Part shown: piece by piece, positions 17,425 through 27,703 of the stretch
Position numbering within the stretch: the first letter of the stretch is position 1
Layout: each line of letters opens with the position of its first letter
Source: Cognatiluteimonas weifangensis
GTDB lineage: Bacteria; Pseudomonadota; Gammaproteobacteria; Xanthomonadales; Xanthomonadaceae
NCBI RefSeq assembly: GCF_003416885.1
Contig: NZ_QVPD01000003.1
Span: 124,001 to 188,000, forward strand
Length of the DNA: 64,000 nt
Reading direction: 5' to 3'
Notes under the pieces: generated by a model
Databases searched by the model: none
Told to the model about the DNA's origin: nothing
Seen by the model: the letters and a program-made list of their open reading frames with translations, nothing else
Made by a program: the position numbers and the translations under genes

Positions 17425-17537
17425 CCGGGCGTCGTCACCACGGCGGCCCGAGCTGCCGGAAAGCCCTTCGGCTGCGACCGCCGCGCCGTCTGCGCTCGGC
17501 ACGCATGGTGTTGCCGGGGCTCACGGGGCACGCCGCC

Positions 17538-19085
<1,548 letters not shown>

Positions 19086-19160
19086 GCGGTGCGCCCGCCT
19101 GCGGCCCGGGCGCGCGACGGTGCAAAATCCCCCCACCCACGATCGGAAAGGAGACCCGCC

Positions 19161-19715
19161 ATGCGTATCGCCCTCGTTGCCACCTGCGCCGCGCTCGGCC
19201 TGCTCGGGGCGTGCAGCACCACGCCGCCGCCGGCGACCGCCACGGCGCCGGCCGCCGCCAGCACCCGGCACGCGGTCGCCAACCTTGCCGCGGCCTCCGG
19301 CAGCCTGGTCAGCGGCCGGCTGACGCTGACGCCCACCGCCGGCGGCGTGCGCATCGCCGGCGACATCGGCGGCCTGGCGCCGGGCAGCAGCCACGGCTTC
19401 CACATCCACGAGACCGGCGACTGCAGCGCCGCGGACGCCTCCAGCGCCGGCGGCCATTTCAACCCGCACGCCAGCGCCCACGGCCGCGCCGGCGCCACGC
19501 CGCACCACGCCGGCGACATGGACAACATCCGCGCCGATGCCGACGGCGTGGCCCGCGTCGACGTGCAGGTCGCGGGGGTCGCGCTCGGCGACGGCAGCGA
19601 CAACGACATCGCCGGCCGCGCGCTGGTGGTGCACGCCGCCGCCGACGACTACGCCTCGCAACCCGCCGGCAACGCCGGCGCGCGCATCGCCTGCGGCGTG
19701 ATCGCGGTCGACTGA
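19161..19715 (+). CDS. sodC: Cu/Zn superoxide dismutase, lipoprotein
   Basis: 184 residues. The lipoprotein signal MRIALVATCAALGLLGACST has a good lipobox (LGAC). The mature part carries the copper-site signature HGFHIHETGDC, the zinc-loop GGHFNPHASAHG and HHAGDM, and a late RALVVHAA His. It dismutes superoxide in the periplasm. The Shine-Dalgarno sequence GGAAAGGAG lies just before ATG 19161. It follows ntrC by 75 nt, but functional linkage is not implied. Confidence 0.95.
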   Translation: MRIALVATCAALGLLGACSTTPPPATATAPAAASTRHAVANLAAASGSLVSGRLTLTPTAGGVRIAGDIGGLAPGSSHGFHIHETGDCSAADASSAGGHFNPHASAHGRAGATPHHAGDMDNIRADADGVARVDVQVAGVALGDGSDNDIAGRALVVHAAADDYASQPAGNAGARIACGVIAVD

Positions 19716-19832
19716 GGCGGCACCCGCCCGCCGCGTCCGCGCGCCGTTGCCGCCAGCCGTCCTGGCGGCGCCGGCGGGCGCGCTGGCCGCCACCGCGGCG
19801 CGGTCGTCCCGGCGACCGCGCGGATTCGCGGC

Positions 19833-19838
19833 TAGGAT
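19833..19838 (+). promoter_or_regulatory. -10 box of an apparently leaderless gene
   Basis: TAGGAT, six bases, then ATG 19845. No Shine-Dalgarno sequence is present in the six-base gap. Confidence 0.5.
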
Positions 19839-19844
19839 GCCCGG

Positions 19845-20333
19845 ATGCCGCCAACTCCACGCATCCGCGACGCCGTCGCCGCCGACCTGGACCTGCTCGC
19901 GCAGTGGGCGCAGGCGATGGCGTGGGAAACCGAGCACAAGCGCCTGGATCCGGCCACGGTGCGCGCCGGCGTCGCCGCCGGCCTGGCCGATCCGGCTCGC
20001 GCGCGTTACTTCGTGGCCATGCACGATGCGCCCCTGGCCGGGCACGAGAGCGTGGGCGTGGCGGCCGGCACGCTGATGCTCACCCGCGAGTGGAGCGACT
20101 GGCGCAACGGCGACTGGTGGTGGATCCAGAGCGTGTACGTCGCGCCGGACTACCGCCGCCAGGGCGTGTTCGCCGCGCTGTACCGGCACGTCGAAGCGCA
20201 GGCGCGGGCGACGCCCGGAGTGGTCGGCCTGCGCCTGTACGTGGAGCGGCACAACGCCGCCGCGCAGCGCACCTACGCCGCGCTGGGCATGCGCGACGCC
20301 GGTTATGCGCTGTACGAGCAGCCCTTCGAATAG
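19845..20333 (+). CDS. GNAT-family N-acetyltransferase
   Basis: 162 residues. The GNAT fold is recognisable: an N-terminal IRDAVAADLDLLAQW, the central WWIQSVYVAPDYRRQGVFAAL stretch (acetyl-CoA pyrophosphate loop of the R/Q-x-x-G-x-A type), and VVGLRLYVERHNAAAQRTYAALGM at motif B. The substrate is not identifiable from sequence. Start codon chosen by its -10 spacing. About 140 nt of unremarkable sequence separates it from the convergent hypothetical gene. Confidence 0.82.
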   Translation: MPPTPRIRDAVAADLDLLAQWAQAMAWETEHKRLDPATVRAGVAAGLADPARARYFVAMHDAPLAGHESVGVAAGTLMLTREWSDWRNGDWWWIQSVYVAPDYRRQGVFAALYRHVEAQARATPGVVGLRLYVERHNAAAQRTYAALGMRDAGYALYEQPFE

Positions 20334-20477
20334 GCATCACTAGGCGGCTTGCGCGCGCCAGGCCCGCGCAGGAGCGGCTGCTGAGCGACGTCGGTCGCGA
20401 TGCGTCACCCGGACAGTCATCGCGACTGCCGTCGCTCCCACGGCGCCTGCGCCCAGCCAGGCCGCGCGCGGGCCCGC

Positions 20478-21359
20478 CTACAGCTCGGGCTGGCCGCTGT
20501 CGCAGTGGATGAAGTTGACCGGTACCCCGTGCGCGCCCAGGATCGCGGCGAATTGCCGTTGCCGCGCCTGGAAGCGCTCGAAGTGCCGCGCCAGCCGCGC
20601 CTCGTCGGTACTGCCGCGGACGATGTAGCGCGCGCGCCAGGCGGCGGGCGTGAACAGCGCGATCCGCGCCTCGCCGTCGACGTAGTGCGCCAGCGGTTCC
20701 GGCGGCAGGTCCAGCCATTCCTCGGCCTGCGGCGCCAGCAGCGCGGTTTCCAGCAGCGGCCACAGCGCCGCCAGCCCGGCGTACTCGTACTGCCCGGCGA
20801 TCATCGCCAGCACGTCGTGCAGGGTCAGGTACTGCGCGTGTTCCAGTTGCGCGCCGAACGCCTCCTGCAGCAGCAGCGCGGTTTCCGGACGGATCATGCC
20901 GCGGTCGATCAGCTCGTTCTCGAACACCTCGGCCACCGCGCCCGCGGTCGCGTCCGCGCCGACCAGCACCAGCGGCAGCAGCCGCAGCGCGCCGCCGGCG
21001 TAGTCGGCGGCCGGCGCCAGCGTCGCCGGCAACTGGCCGGCGTGCGCGCCGAAGGCGATGACCCGGGCGCCGTCGCCGCGTTCGCCGGGCGCGCGCGCGG
21101 CTAGCTGCTCCAGTTCGCGGTGCAGCGGCCAGCCCGGCCGCAGCAGTTCGACCGGGTCGTAATGCGCGCCGACCAGCGCCAGGTCCAGCTGCGCCACCCG
21201 CGGCTCGATCCGCGCCAGGTCGCCGGCGATACAGGTCGCCAGTTCGCCGGCCCGGGCCTGCGTCAGGGTGTCGCGCGCGGCGTGGCTGCCGGGCACCAGT
21301 TCCAGCACCAGCACCACCAGGGCGCAGCCGGTTTCGTTCGGGGCAGGGGTGTCGCTCAT
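20478..21359 (-). CDS. Conserved-looking hypothetical protein
   Basis: 293 residues from ATG 21359. I do not recognise a domain. The sequence is mixed alpha/beta, soluble, with no signal peptide. It has a hydrophobic core start (CALVVLVLELVPG), a MIAGQYEYAGLAALWPLLE helix about residue 190, and it ends in a strand-rich region (VPVNFIHCDSGQPEL). Codon use matches the neighbours, which supports it being real. It is divergent from fadI, with only 41 nt between the two start codons, so regulation may be shared. Confidence 0.7.
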   Translation of the reverse strand: MSDTPAPNETGCALVVLVLELVPGSHAARDTLTQARAGELATCIAGDLARIEPRVAQLDLALVGAHYDPVELLRPGWPLHRELEQLAARAPGERGDGARVIAFGAHAGQLPATLAPAADYAGGALRLLPLVLVGADATAGAVAEVFENELIDRGMIRPETALLLQEAFGAQLEHAQYLTLHDVLAMIAGQYEYAGLAALWPLLETALLAPQAEEWLDLPPEPLAHYVDGEARIALFTPAAWRARYIVRGSTDEARLARHFERFQARQRQFAAILGAHGVPVNFIHCDSGQPEL

Positions 21360-21388
21360 GCGTGATTGGCCGTGCACGGCTGCGGGAC

Positions 21389-21394
21389 TACACT
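21389..21394 (+). promoter_or_regulatory. -10 box of an apparently leaderless fadI
   Basis: TACACT, six bases, then ATG 21401. The box sits within the 41-nt divergent gap shared with the minus-strand hypothetical gene. Confidence 0.5.
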
Positions 21395-21400
21395 GCCATT

Positions 21401-22714
21401 ATGCCTGCGACGTTCCGCGGGCCGTGCGAGGTCACCATGCTGCAAGGCCGTCCAGTCGCCGTGCTCGGCGGCGTCCGCATCCCGTTTTGCCGGCAGAACA
21501 CGGCCTACGCCGACGTCGGCAACCTCGGCATGTCGGTGCGCACGCTCGGCGCGCTGGTCGAGAAGTTCGGCCTGCACGGCCAGCAGCTGGGCGAAGTGGC
21601 GATGGGCGCGGTGATCAAGCACCCCTCGGACTGGAACCTCGGTCGCGAGGCGACGCTGTCCTCGGGGCTGTCGCCGCTGACGCCCGGCATCACCCTGCAG
21701 CGCGCCTGCGGCACCTCGCTGGACGCGATCGTCGCCATCGGCAACAAGATCGCCACCGGCCAGATCGAGGCCGGCATCGGTGGCGGCAGCGACACCACCT
21801 CGGACGTGCCGATCGTCTACGGCCAGGCGCTGCGCCGGCGGCTGCTGCTGGCCGCGCGCGGCAAGACCTTCAAGGACAAGGTCGCGGCGTTCAAGGGCTT
21901 CCGCCTGCGCGAACTCAAGCCCGAGTTCCCGGGCGTGGCCGAGCCGCGCACCGGCAAGTCGATGGGCGACCACTGCGAGGACATGGCGCGGCAATGGAGC
22001 ATCGGCCGCGACTCGCAGGACGAGTGGGCGGTCGGCTCGCACCGCAAGCTGGCCGCGGCCTACGAGCGCGGCTTTTTCGACGATCTGGTGGTCAGTTTCC
22101 GCGGCGTGGCGCGCGACAACATCCTGCGCCCGGACACCTCGCTGGAAAAACTGGCCACGCTCAAGCCGGCGTTCGACAAGACCTCCGGCCACGGCACCCT
22201 GACCGCCGCCAATTCCACGCCGCTGACCGACGGCGCCGCCGCCTGCTTGCTGGCGTCGGACACCTGGGCGGCCGCGCACGGCCACGAGGTCCTGTGCCAC
22301 ATCCGCGACGCGCAGGTGGCCGCGGTCGACTTCGTCCATGGCGAGGGCCTGTTGATGGCGCCGACCATCGCGGTGCCGGAGATGCTGGCGCGCAACGGGC
22401 TGACGCTGCAGGACTTCGACTTCTACGAGATCCACGAGGCCTTCGCCGCGCAGGTGCTGTGCACGCTGCGGGCGTGGGAGAGCGAGGAATACTGCAAGAC
22501 GCGGCTGGGCCTGGCCGCGCCGCTGGGCCGGATCGATCCGGCCAGGATCAACCCCAACGGTTCCTCGTTGGCGACGGGTCACCCGTTCGCCGCCACCGGC
22601 GCGCGCATCGTCGCCACCGCGGCCAAGGAGCTGCAGGCGCGCGGCGGCGGCCGCTGCCTGGTGTCGATCTGCACCGCCGGCGGCATGGGCGTGGTCGCGA
22701 TCCTGGAGCGCTGA
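21401..22714 (+). CDS. fadI: Acetyl-CoA C-acyltransferase (thiolase, FadI-like)
   Basis: 437 residues. Thiolase hallmarks are present: the acyl-accepting Cys in LQRACGTSLDAI, the His in ATGHPFAATGAR, and the second Cys in SICTAGGMG. Length over 420 with the loop after GGGSDTTSDVP matches the FadI/trifunctional-beta type rather than biosynthetic PhbA. It cleaves 3-ketoacyl-CoA in fatty acid beta-oxidation. No fadJ partner is adjacent. The start was set at 21401 by the -10 geometry; ATG 21437 (MLQGRPVAVLGG) is the minimal core start. It ends at a large repeat region. Confidence 0.88.
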   Translation: MPATFRGPCEVTMLQGRPVAVLGGVRIPFCRQNTAYADVGNLGMSVRTLGALVEKFGLHGQQLGEVAMGAVIKHPSDWNLGREATLSSGLSPLTPGITLQRACGTSLDAIVAIGNKIATGQIEAGIGGGSDTTSDVPIVYGQALRRRLLLAARGKTFKDKVAAFKGFRLRELKPEFPGVAEPRTGKSMGDHCEDMARQWSIGRDSQDEWAVGSHRKLAAAYERGFFDDLVVSFRGVARDNILRPDTSLEKLATLKPAFDKTSGHGTLTAANSTPLTDGAAACLLASDTWAAAHGHEVLCHIRDAQVAAVDFVHGEGLLMAPTIAVPEMLARNGLTLQDFDFYEIHEAFAAQVLCTLRAWESEEYCKTRLGLAAPLGRIDPARINPNGSSLATGHPFAATGARIVATAAKELQARGGGRCLVSICTAGGMGVVAILER

Positions 22715-22749
22715 GCGCGAGCGGTTCCTGCTGAGGGGCCTGGTGCCTC

Positions 22750-23514
22750 CCCCCGACATCCGGATCGGCTTCGCAACGAATCGCTGCTCGATGGGCTGGG
22801 GTGCTGCGCTCCTGACGAGCTGTCTTCAAGTCGGGTCGCGGACTATGCCTGTCCTGCACTTGTGCGATCGGCTTCGGAAGGAGTCGCGGCCCGGCGAGAC
22901 GTGGGTGCTGCGTGCTCCTGACGGCATCCTGTCTTTTAGTCTGGGCGCGGGTGATGCCTGGCCTCGGGAGATCGGCTTCGGAGGGAGTCGCCGCCCGACG
23001 GGCTGGGGGTGCTGCGCCCTCCTGACGACCTCCTGTCTTTAAGTCGGGTCGTGGACCCTCCATGGTCCACTCTCCGCACCCCCAGCCCGCCGGGCGGCGA
23101 CTTGGCGAGATTGGAGTTTCTCGCTTCGGCTGGTTGTTCCCACGCGCGCACTCACTTGCCTGGAAGCCGGTGGCCCGGCCTGTGCGGGACCGTCGGCGGC
23201 ATGGATGCCGCCGAGGAGCCTACAGGGACGTATTCACGGCGTGTCCCGCGCAGGCCGGGCCACCGGCTTCACCCGCAAAGGTTTCCGCACTTGAAGCATG
23301 TATCCGGCGTGTCCCGCACAGGCCGGGCCACCGGCTTCCTTCACGGAAGCTTCCGCGCTTGAAGGGAAGTCATTCGTACCGTGCCTCGCGCTGGCGGGGG
23401 TATCGGCTTCCCTCGCAGAAGCTTCCGTGCTTGAAGGGAAGTCTTCTTCGCACCGTGTCCCGCACTGGCATGTCGTCGAACCGCGGGATCCGGATTGTTT
23501 CGACGACGCCCGGG
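22750..23514. repeat. Composite hairpin-rich repeat, copy A, between convergent fadI and hemY
   Basis: No gene is supported here. Three degenerate units headed by GATCGGCTTCG start near 22763, 22866 and 22970 (period about 104). The third runs into a long inverted repeat with 25-nt arms at 22987-23011 and 23077-23101 (one mismatch), which encloses GTGGACC...GGTCCAC at 23051-23070. A second inverted repeat has 28-nt arms (23163-23190 and 23243-23270, one mismatch) with a nested perfect GGCGGCAT-GG-ATGCCGCC hairpin at 23195-23212. Then follow about four tandem units of 67-75 nt, several with a CTTCCCT...AAGGGAAG stem. A near copy occurs at 30380-31260. Confidence 0.9.
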
Positions 23515-24765
23515 TCAGCCGCGCAGCCGCGGCAGGCCGTGCTCGTCGCGCTCCTCGATTGCGGCGTGGTCCTGGATCTGCTGGCGCAGGTCGCGTACCG
23601 GCAGCGCCACCGGCGGTTCGTCGCGCGCGACGCGCAGGGCGTTGGCGTAGCACTGCCGCGCCAGCGCCTCCTCGCCGTTGTCGGCAAAGCCGTGGCCGAG
23701 TTCTTCCCAGGCCTCGCCGCCGGCGCCCTGGGCGATGGCGCGATGCAGGTAGTTCTCGGCCTGCGGCCACTGGCCCTGCGCGCGCGCCAGCCGCGCCAGC
23801 GTCAGCAGCAGCGCGGGGCTGGCCGGGTGCGCCGGCAGCCAGCGCTCGGCCTGGGCGCGGCGCGCCTCCAGGCGGCCCACGTCCAGGCTGCCGTAGCGCG
23901 CAGCCAGGGTCTCGTCCCAGCGCGTGTCCAGCGCCTGTTCCAGCGATCGGGTCGCGGCCTCGTCCCAGCGCAGGGCGGCGGCGCGTTGCGCGTAGGCGTC
24001 GACCACGGCCGGTTCGCTGCGCAGGGGCTTGGGCAGCGTTTCCCAGCGCTCGGCCAGCGCGTTGGCGTCGCCGGCCTGGCGCAGCGCGGCCTCGGCCCAT
24101 TGCGCCTGCAGTGCGTCCAGCTGCGCGGCCGGCAACGCCTGCTGCTGGCGCAGCGCTCCTAGCAGGCCGTAGGCCTGCGCCGCCTGGCCGCTATCGGCCA
24201 GGATCTGCGCGCGCAGCGCCAGCCCGCGCGGCGGCAGCGGCTGCGCGGCGGGAGCGTCGAGCGCGACCAGGGCGTCGGTGGGGTGCTGCTCGGCGAGCGC
24301 GAGTTCGGCGGCGGCGATCGCGCGGCTGGCGGCGTGGCGCTCGCCCAGCGCCTGCAGCTGCGCGCGCGCGGCGGCGTGGTCGCCGCGCGCGGCTGCAGCG
24401 CGGGCGGCAGCCAGACGCGCGACGGCGTCGCCGTCGGTGCCGTCGGCCGCCTGCGCCAGCAGTTTCTCGGCGCGCGCGTAATGGCCCTGGTGCAGCGCTT
24501 CCAGACCCTCGCCCAGGCGCGCGCGGCCGCGGCGGTCGCGGTGCGTGCGCCAGCTGCGGAACGGCAGCGTCAGCAACCGCCACAGCAGCCACGCCGCGGC
24601 GGCGGCGGCCAGCAGGAGCAGCAGGCCGGCGGCGACGGTGGTGGTGTAGTCGCTGCCGCGGAAGCGCACCAGCACGTAGCCCGGATCGGCCAGCAGCAGC
24701 TGCGCCAGCAGGGCGCCGAGCAGCGCCAGCACGATCCAGAACAGCAGGTTGCGGAACAGGCCCAT
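23515..24765 (-). CDS. hemY: HemY-like inner-membrane TPR protein
   Basis: 416 residues from ATG 24765, preceded by GGAGG. It starts with two hydrophobic segments (LLFWIVLALLGALLAQLLLA and AGLLLLLAAAAAAWLLWRLL) and the HemY_N region, followed by TPR-like helical repeats (EGLEALHQGHYARAEKLL and AARAAAARGDHAAARAQLQA). HemY accompanies hemX and hemD in many proteobacteria; its role in tetrapyrrole synthesis is not settled and it is not the protoporphyrinogen oxidase of the same name. It ends the minus-strand hemDXY set next to the composite repeat. A 109-nt gap separates it from hemX. Confidence 0.88.
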   Translation of the reverse strand: MGLFRNLLFWIVLALLGALLAQLLLADPGYVLVRFRGSDYTTTVAAGLLLLLAAAAAAWLLWRLLTLPFRSWRTHRDRRGRARLGEGLEALHQGHYARAEKLLAQAADGTDGDAVARLAAARAAAARGDHAAARAQLQALGERHAASRAIAAAELALAEQHPTDALVALDAPAAQPLPPRGLALRAQILADSGQAAQAYGLLGALRQQQALPAAQLDALQAQWAEAALRQAGDANALAERWETLPKPLRSEPAVVDAYAQRAAALRWDEAATRSLEQALDTRWDETLAARYGSLDVGRLEARRAQAERWLPAHPASPALLLTLARLARAQGQWPQAENYLHRAIAQGAGGEAWEELGHGFADNGEEALARQCYANALRVARDEPPVALPVRDLRQQIQDHAAIEERDEHGLPRLRG

Positions 24766-24874
24766 CGCGCGATCCTCCGGCAGTGGCGGGTAGCGCCCGC
24801 AGCGCCCGCAGCCTAGCCGGGCCGATGTCGGCACGGCGTTTGCGGGGCCGCGACGGCGGGCACGGTAGCGCGGA

Positions 24875-25888
24875 TCAGCGTGCCGCGCGCGTGGACTGCA
24901 GTTGCTGCAAGGTGCTGCCGAGCGTGGGCAGCGCCAGCACCAGCGGCGCCGCCTGCAGCGCCCGCAGGCGCGCCTGCTGCTGCTGGCGCGCGGGCGACGG
25001 CGGCCACAGCCGCTGCAGCCAGCCGTCGGCGCGCTGCAGGGCGCCGCGCCAGGCAGCCTGGTCGCGGCGTTCGGCGGCGCTGCGGGCCAGCGCCAGTTCC
25101 AGTTGCAGGGCGGCGTAGCCGCTCGCGCGTTCCTGCGGAGCGACCGCGACCGCGCGCTCGGCCGGGCGGACCTGGACCAGGCCGGCGAATGCGCGCCGCC
25201 ACCATGGCAGTGCCGCTGCCGGTGCGGCCTCCGGCAACACCGAAGGCGGCGCCAGGGTGGCGGCGAAGGCGTCCAGTTGCGCCAGCGCCAGCGCCTTGGG
25301 GTCGGTGCCCAGCGCGTCGAGGGCGGCGCGTTCCTGTGCCAGCGCCTGGCGCAGGTTGAGCCAGGCCGGATCGTCGATGCCGGCCAGGACGCCGGCGGCG
25401 AGCGCGTAGGCGCGACGGGCGCCGTCGAGATCCCCGGCCAGCTGCAGCCGCTGCATGCCGAGGCCGAGCAGCAACTCGACCTCGTCCAGGCGCAGCGCCT
25501 GGACGCCGTGGCGGGTCGGGTCGGCGAGCCGGTCGAGGCTGTCTTCCAGCAATGCCGCGCGCTGGCCGATGCCGAGCACCTCGTCGCGCAGCACGCGGGT
25601 GCCGGCGTCGGCCTGGGCGATGCGCTGCGCCTGTGCGCGCTGGTCGCGGCGCAGCGCGTCGATGCGGGCCTCCAGTGCGCGCCATTGCTCGGCATCGATG
25701 CGCGCGCTGGCGGCGGCCTGCGCCTGCCGTGCCTGCCACAGGCCCCAGCCGCGCCAGCCCAGCACCGCCAGCAGCAAGGCGACCAGCAGCCAGAACACTG
25801 CGCGGCCGCGGCGGCGCGGTGCGGGCGCAACGGGGGTGGTGGAAACGGCGTCGGTCACGGCGGCTTGGCGCTCGGCGGGGCGGCTCAT
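24875..25888 (-). CDS. hemX: HemX-like uroporphyrinogen-III C-methyltransferase-family protein
   Basis: 337 residues. A short cytoplasmic N terminus is followed by one membrane segment (AVFWLLVALLLAVLGWRGWGL) and a long coiled, helical periplasmic region beginning ARQAQAAASARIDAEQWRAL. This is the HemX/PF04375 layout. The family is often named uroporphyrin-III methyltransferase, but this protein lacks any SAM-binding motif, so it is best treated as a membrane protein associated with heme genes. Its start overlaps the hemD stop (ATGA). Confidence 0.88.
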   Translation of the reverse strand: MSRPAERQAAVTDAVSTTPVAPAPRRRGRAVFWLLVALLLAVLGWRGWGLWQARQAQAAASARIDAEQWRALEARIDALRRDQRAQAQRIAQADAGTRVLRDEVLGIGQRAALLEDSLDRLADPTRHGVQALRLDEVELLLGLGMQRLQLAGDLDGARRAYALAAGVLAGIDDPAWLNLRQALAQERAALDALGTDPKALALAQLDAFAATLAPPSVLPEAAPAAALPWWRRAFAGLVQVRPAERAVAVAPQERASGYAALQLELALARSAAERRDQAAWRGALQRADGWLQRLWPPSPARQQQQARLRALQAAPLVLALPTLGSTLQQLQSTRAAR

Positions 25889-26646
25889 GCTAGCGGATGC
25901 GCCGCGGCGGCTGCGGCCAGCAGATCGCGCGGGCGCGCACTGGCGGCGACGACGATGCGGTCGAAGCCATGGTCGCGCGCCAGTTGCGCCAGCCGGGCGC
26001 TGGCCGCCACGACCGCCGCGCGGCGCAGCCCGGCGACGGCGTCCGCCGGCAGCGTCGTCAGCACGCTGTCCAGTGCCGCGCCGCTGCTCAGCGCCAGCCA
26101 GGCCGGCGCCGTCAGCGCGCGCAATGCGGCCTGTGCGCGCGGCGCCGGCGCGATCGCGACGCGCTCATAGACATCGGCGCGCCACACCTGCGCGCCGCGG
26201 CGCTGCAGCGCCGGCGCGAGTTCGCCGCGCCCGCCCGGCGCGGTGACCAGGCCGACCGCGGTGCCGGCCAACGCCTGCAGGCCGGGCAGGGCCAGCAGTC
26301 CTTCGCTGTCCATCCGCGTCGGCGCCAGGACCGGGGCGGCACCGGCGCGGCGCAGGGCGGCCGCGGTGCCGGCGCCGACCGCAAACCATTGCCGGCCGCG
26401 GACCTCGGCCAGGGCCTGCAGCCGGGCCGCTGCGCGCACCGCCGCGGGACTGGTGAACAGCACCCGCGGCGCCGCCAGCGCCTGCGCCAGGGCGGCCCGG
26501 GTCGCGGTGTCGTCATGCGCCTGCAGCCGCCATGGCGACAGCGCCAGCAGCCGCGCGCCCCGCGCGGCGGCCGCGCGGCGCAGCGCCGCGTGCGCCCCGA
26601 CCGGGCGCAGCGAGATCACGTAGCATCCGGCCAGCGGCAGGTCCAT
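25885..26646 (-). CDS. hemD: Uroporphyrinogen-III synthase
   Basis: 253 residues from ATG 26646. HemD sequences are poorly conserved, but the fold pattern is visible: VLFTSPAAVRAAARL in the first domain, WFAVGAGTAAALRRAG at the hinge, the RGELAPALQRRGAQVWRADVYER segment, and WLALSSGAALDSVL then VVAASARLAQLARDHGFDRI in the C-terminal part. It closes and inverts ring D of hydroxymethylbilane in the heme/siroheme pathway. hemC is not adjacent. It is divergent from the hotdog protein at 26736 and heads a hemD-hemX-hemY transcript. Confidence 0.88.
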   Translation of the reverse strand: MDLPLAGCYVISLRPVGAHAALRRAAAARGARLLALSPWRLQAHDDTATRAALAQALAAPRVLFTSPAAVRAAARLQALAEVRGRQWFAVGAGTAAALRRAGAAPVLAPTRMDSEGLLALPGLQALAGTAVGLVTAPGGRGELAPALQRRGAQVWRADVYERVAIAPAPRAQAALRALTAPAWLALSSGAALDSVLTTLPADAVAGLRRAAVVAASARLAQLARDHGFDRIVVAASARPRDLLAAAAAAHPLA

Positions 26647-26735
26647 GCGATCAGCTTGGCACAAGCCGGCCGGCATGCGCGCCGTGTTGCCGGCGCGTCG
26701 CTCCTGCCCACCGTGTTGCCGGAGAAGGGTTCCGC

Positions 26736-27245
26736 ATGACCATCCCCGTTGCGTCGCCGCTTTCGCCCGCCCTGCAGGCGCTGGACGCCCATTACCGGGC
26801 GATGCCGCCGGTCGCCGCGCTGCAATTGCGCATCGCCGGTTACGACGGCGCCTGCCTGCGCCTGTGCGCGCCGCTGGCGGCGCACGTCAACGACAAGGGC
26901 TGCGCGTTCGGCGGCAGTCTGGCGTCGCTGATGACCCTGGCCGGCTGGGGCCTGGCGACCCTGCGCCTGCAGCAGGCCGGGCTGGCGGCGGAGGTCTACG
27001 TCGCCGACAGCAACGTGCGCTACCGCGCGCCGCTGTACGCCGACCTGGAAGCCGAGGCGCGGCTGGCCGACGGCGAGTCCTGGGACGCGGTCTGCGCCGC
27101 GCTGCGCGAACACGGACGCGCCCGCACCTGGTTGCAGGCGTGGGTGCGGCTGCCCGACGGCGGCGTCGCCGCGGAGAGCCGCGCCCGTTTCGTGGCGATC
27201 GCGCGGCCGGCCGAGGGCGCCCGGGGCCATGCAGCCGCGGGTTAG
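26736..27245 (+). CDS. YiiD-C-type putative hotdog thioesterase
   Basis: 169 residues. It matches the stand-alone thioesterase_put (YiiD C-terminal) pattern: LQALDAHYRAMPPVAALQL, VNDKGCAFGGSLASLMTLAGWG (the hotdog helix with the N-x-x-G-x-x-FGG pattern) and VYVADSNVRYRAPL. It probably acts on an acyl-CoA or acyl-ACP; the substrate is unknown. GGAGAAGG precedes the start. The 26647-26735 gap to the divergent hemD should hold both promoters. Confidence 0.8.
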   Translation: MTIPVASPLSPALQALDAHYRAMPPVAALQLRIAGYDGACLRLCAPLAAHVNDKGCAFGGSLASLMTLAGWGLATLRLQQAGLAAEVYVADSNVRYRAPLYADLEAEARLADGESWDAVCAALREHGRARTWLQAWVRLPDGGVAAESRARFVAIARPAEGARGHAAAG

Positions 27246-27277
27246 GATGCAGGCTGACCCGGGGCGGAGCGCGCACG

Positions 27278-27703
27278 ATGCGGATGTCGAAGTTCGGAAG
27301 GCTGCTGCTGTTGCTGCTGGCGTCGCTCGCGCTGACCGCCTGCGCCGCCGCGCGCATGGACCAGACCAACGCCCTGCGCCAGGCGCAGTACGCGTATTCG
27401 GCGGCGATCCGCTGGGGCGACTTCGAGGGCGCTTGGAACCTGGTCGATCCGGACTACCGCAAGGCGCATCCGATGACCGACCTGGAGTTCGCGCGCTACC
27501 GGCAGGTGCAGATCTCCGGCTACCACGACATGGGCGAGCAGATCGGCGAGACCCTCGCCGTGCGCGAGATCGGCATCGGCGTGATCAACCGCAACACCCT
27601 GGTCGAGCGCCAGGCGCGCTACACCGAGCGCTGGCGTTACGACCCGGAAGGCAAGGTCTGGTGGCTGACCGTCGGCCTGCCGGACCTGTGGCAGGGGGAG
27701 TAG
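27278..27703 (+). CDS. Small lipoprotein of unknown function
   Basis: 141 residues. A lipoprotein signal (LLLLLLASLALTACAAARM, lipobox LTAC) precedes a 120-residue alpha+beta domain beginning QAQYAYSAAIRWGDFEGAW, which has the look of an NTF2-like/DUF4440-type stress or transport helper (helix, then a run of strands ending RWRYDPEGKVWWLTVGLPD). TAGGAT at 27243 and a GGGGCGGAG Shine-Dalgarno-like sequence precede ATG 27278. No function is assigned. Confidence 0.78.
   Translation: MRMSKFGRLLLLLLASLALTACAAARMDQTNALRQAQYAYSAAIRWGDFEGAWNLVDPDYRKAHPMTDLEFARYRQVQISGYHDMGEQIGETLAVREIGIGVINRNTLVERQARYTERWRYDPEGKVWWLTVGLPDLWQGE

Noticed and set aside
22743-23362. Small plus-strand ORFs with sequences such as MDAAEEPTGTYSRRVP and LSLSRVVDPPW in the repeat region, and their counterparts at 30710-31179
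   Set aside because: They are translations of the composite repeat; the same peptides recur in both copies and in several frames, with no start signal or codon bias.
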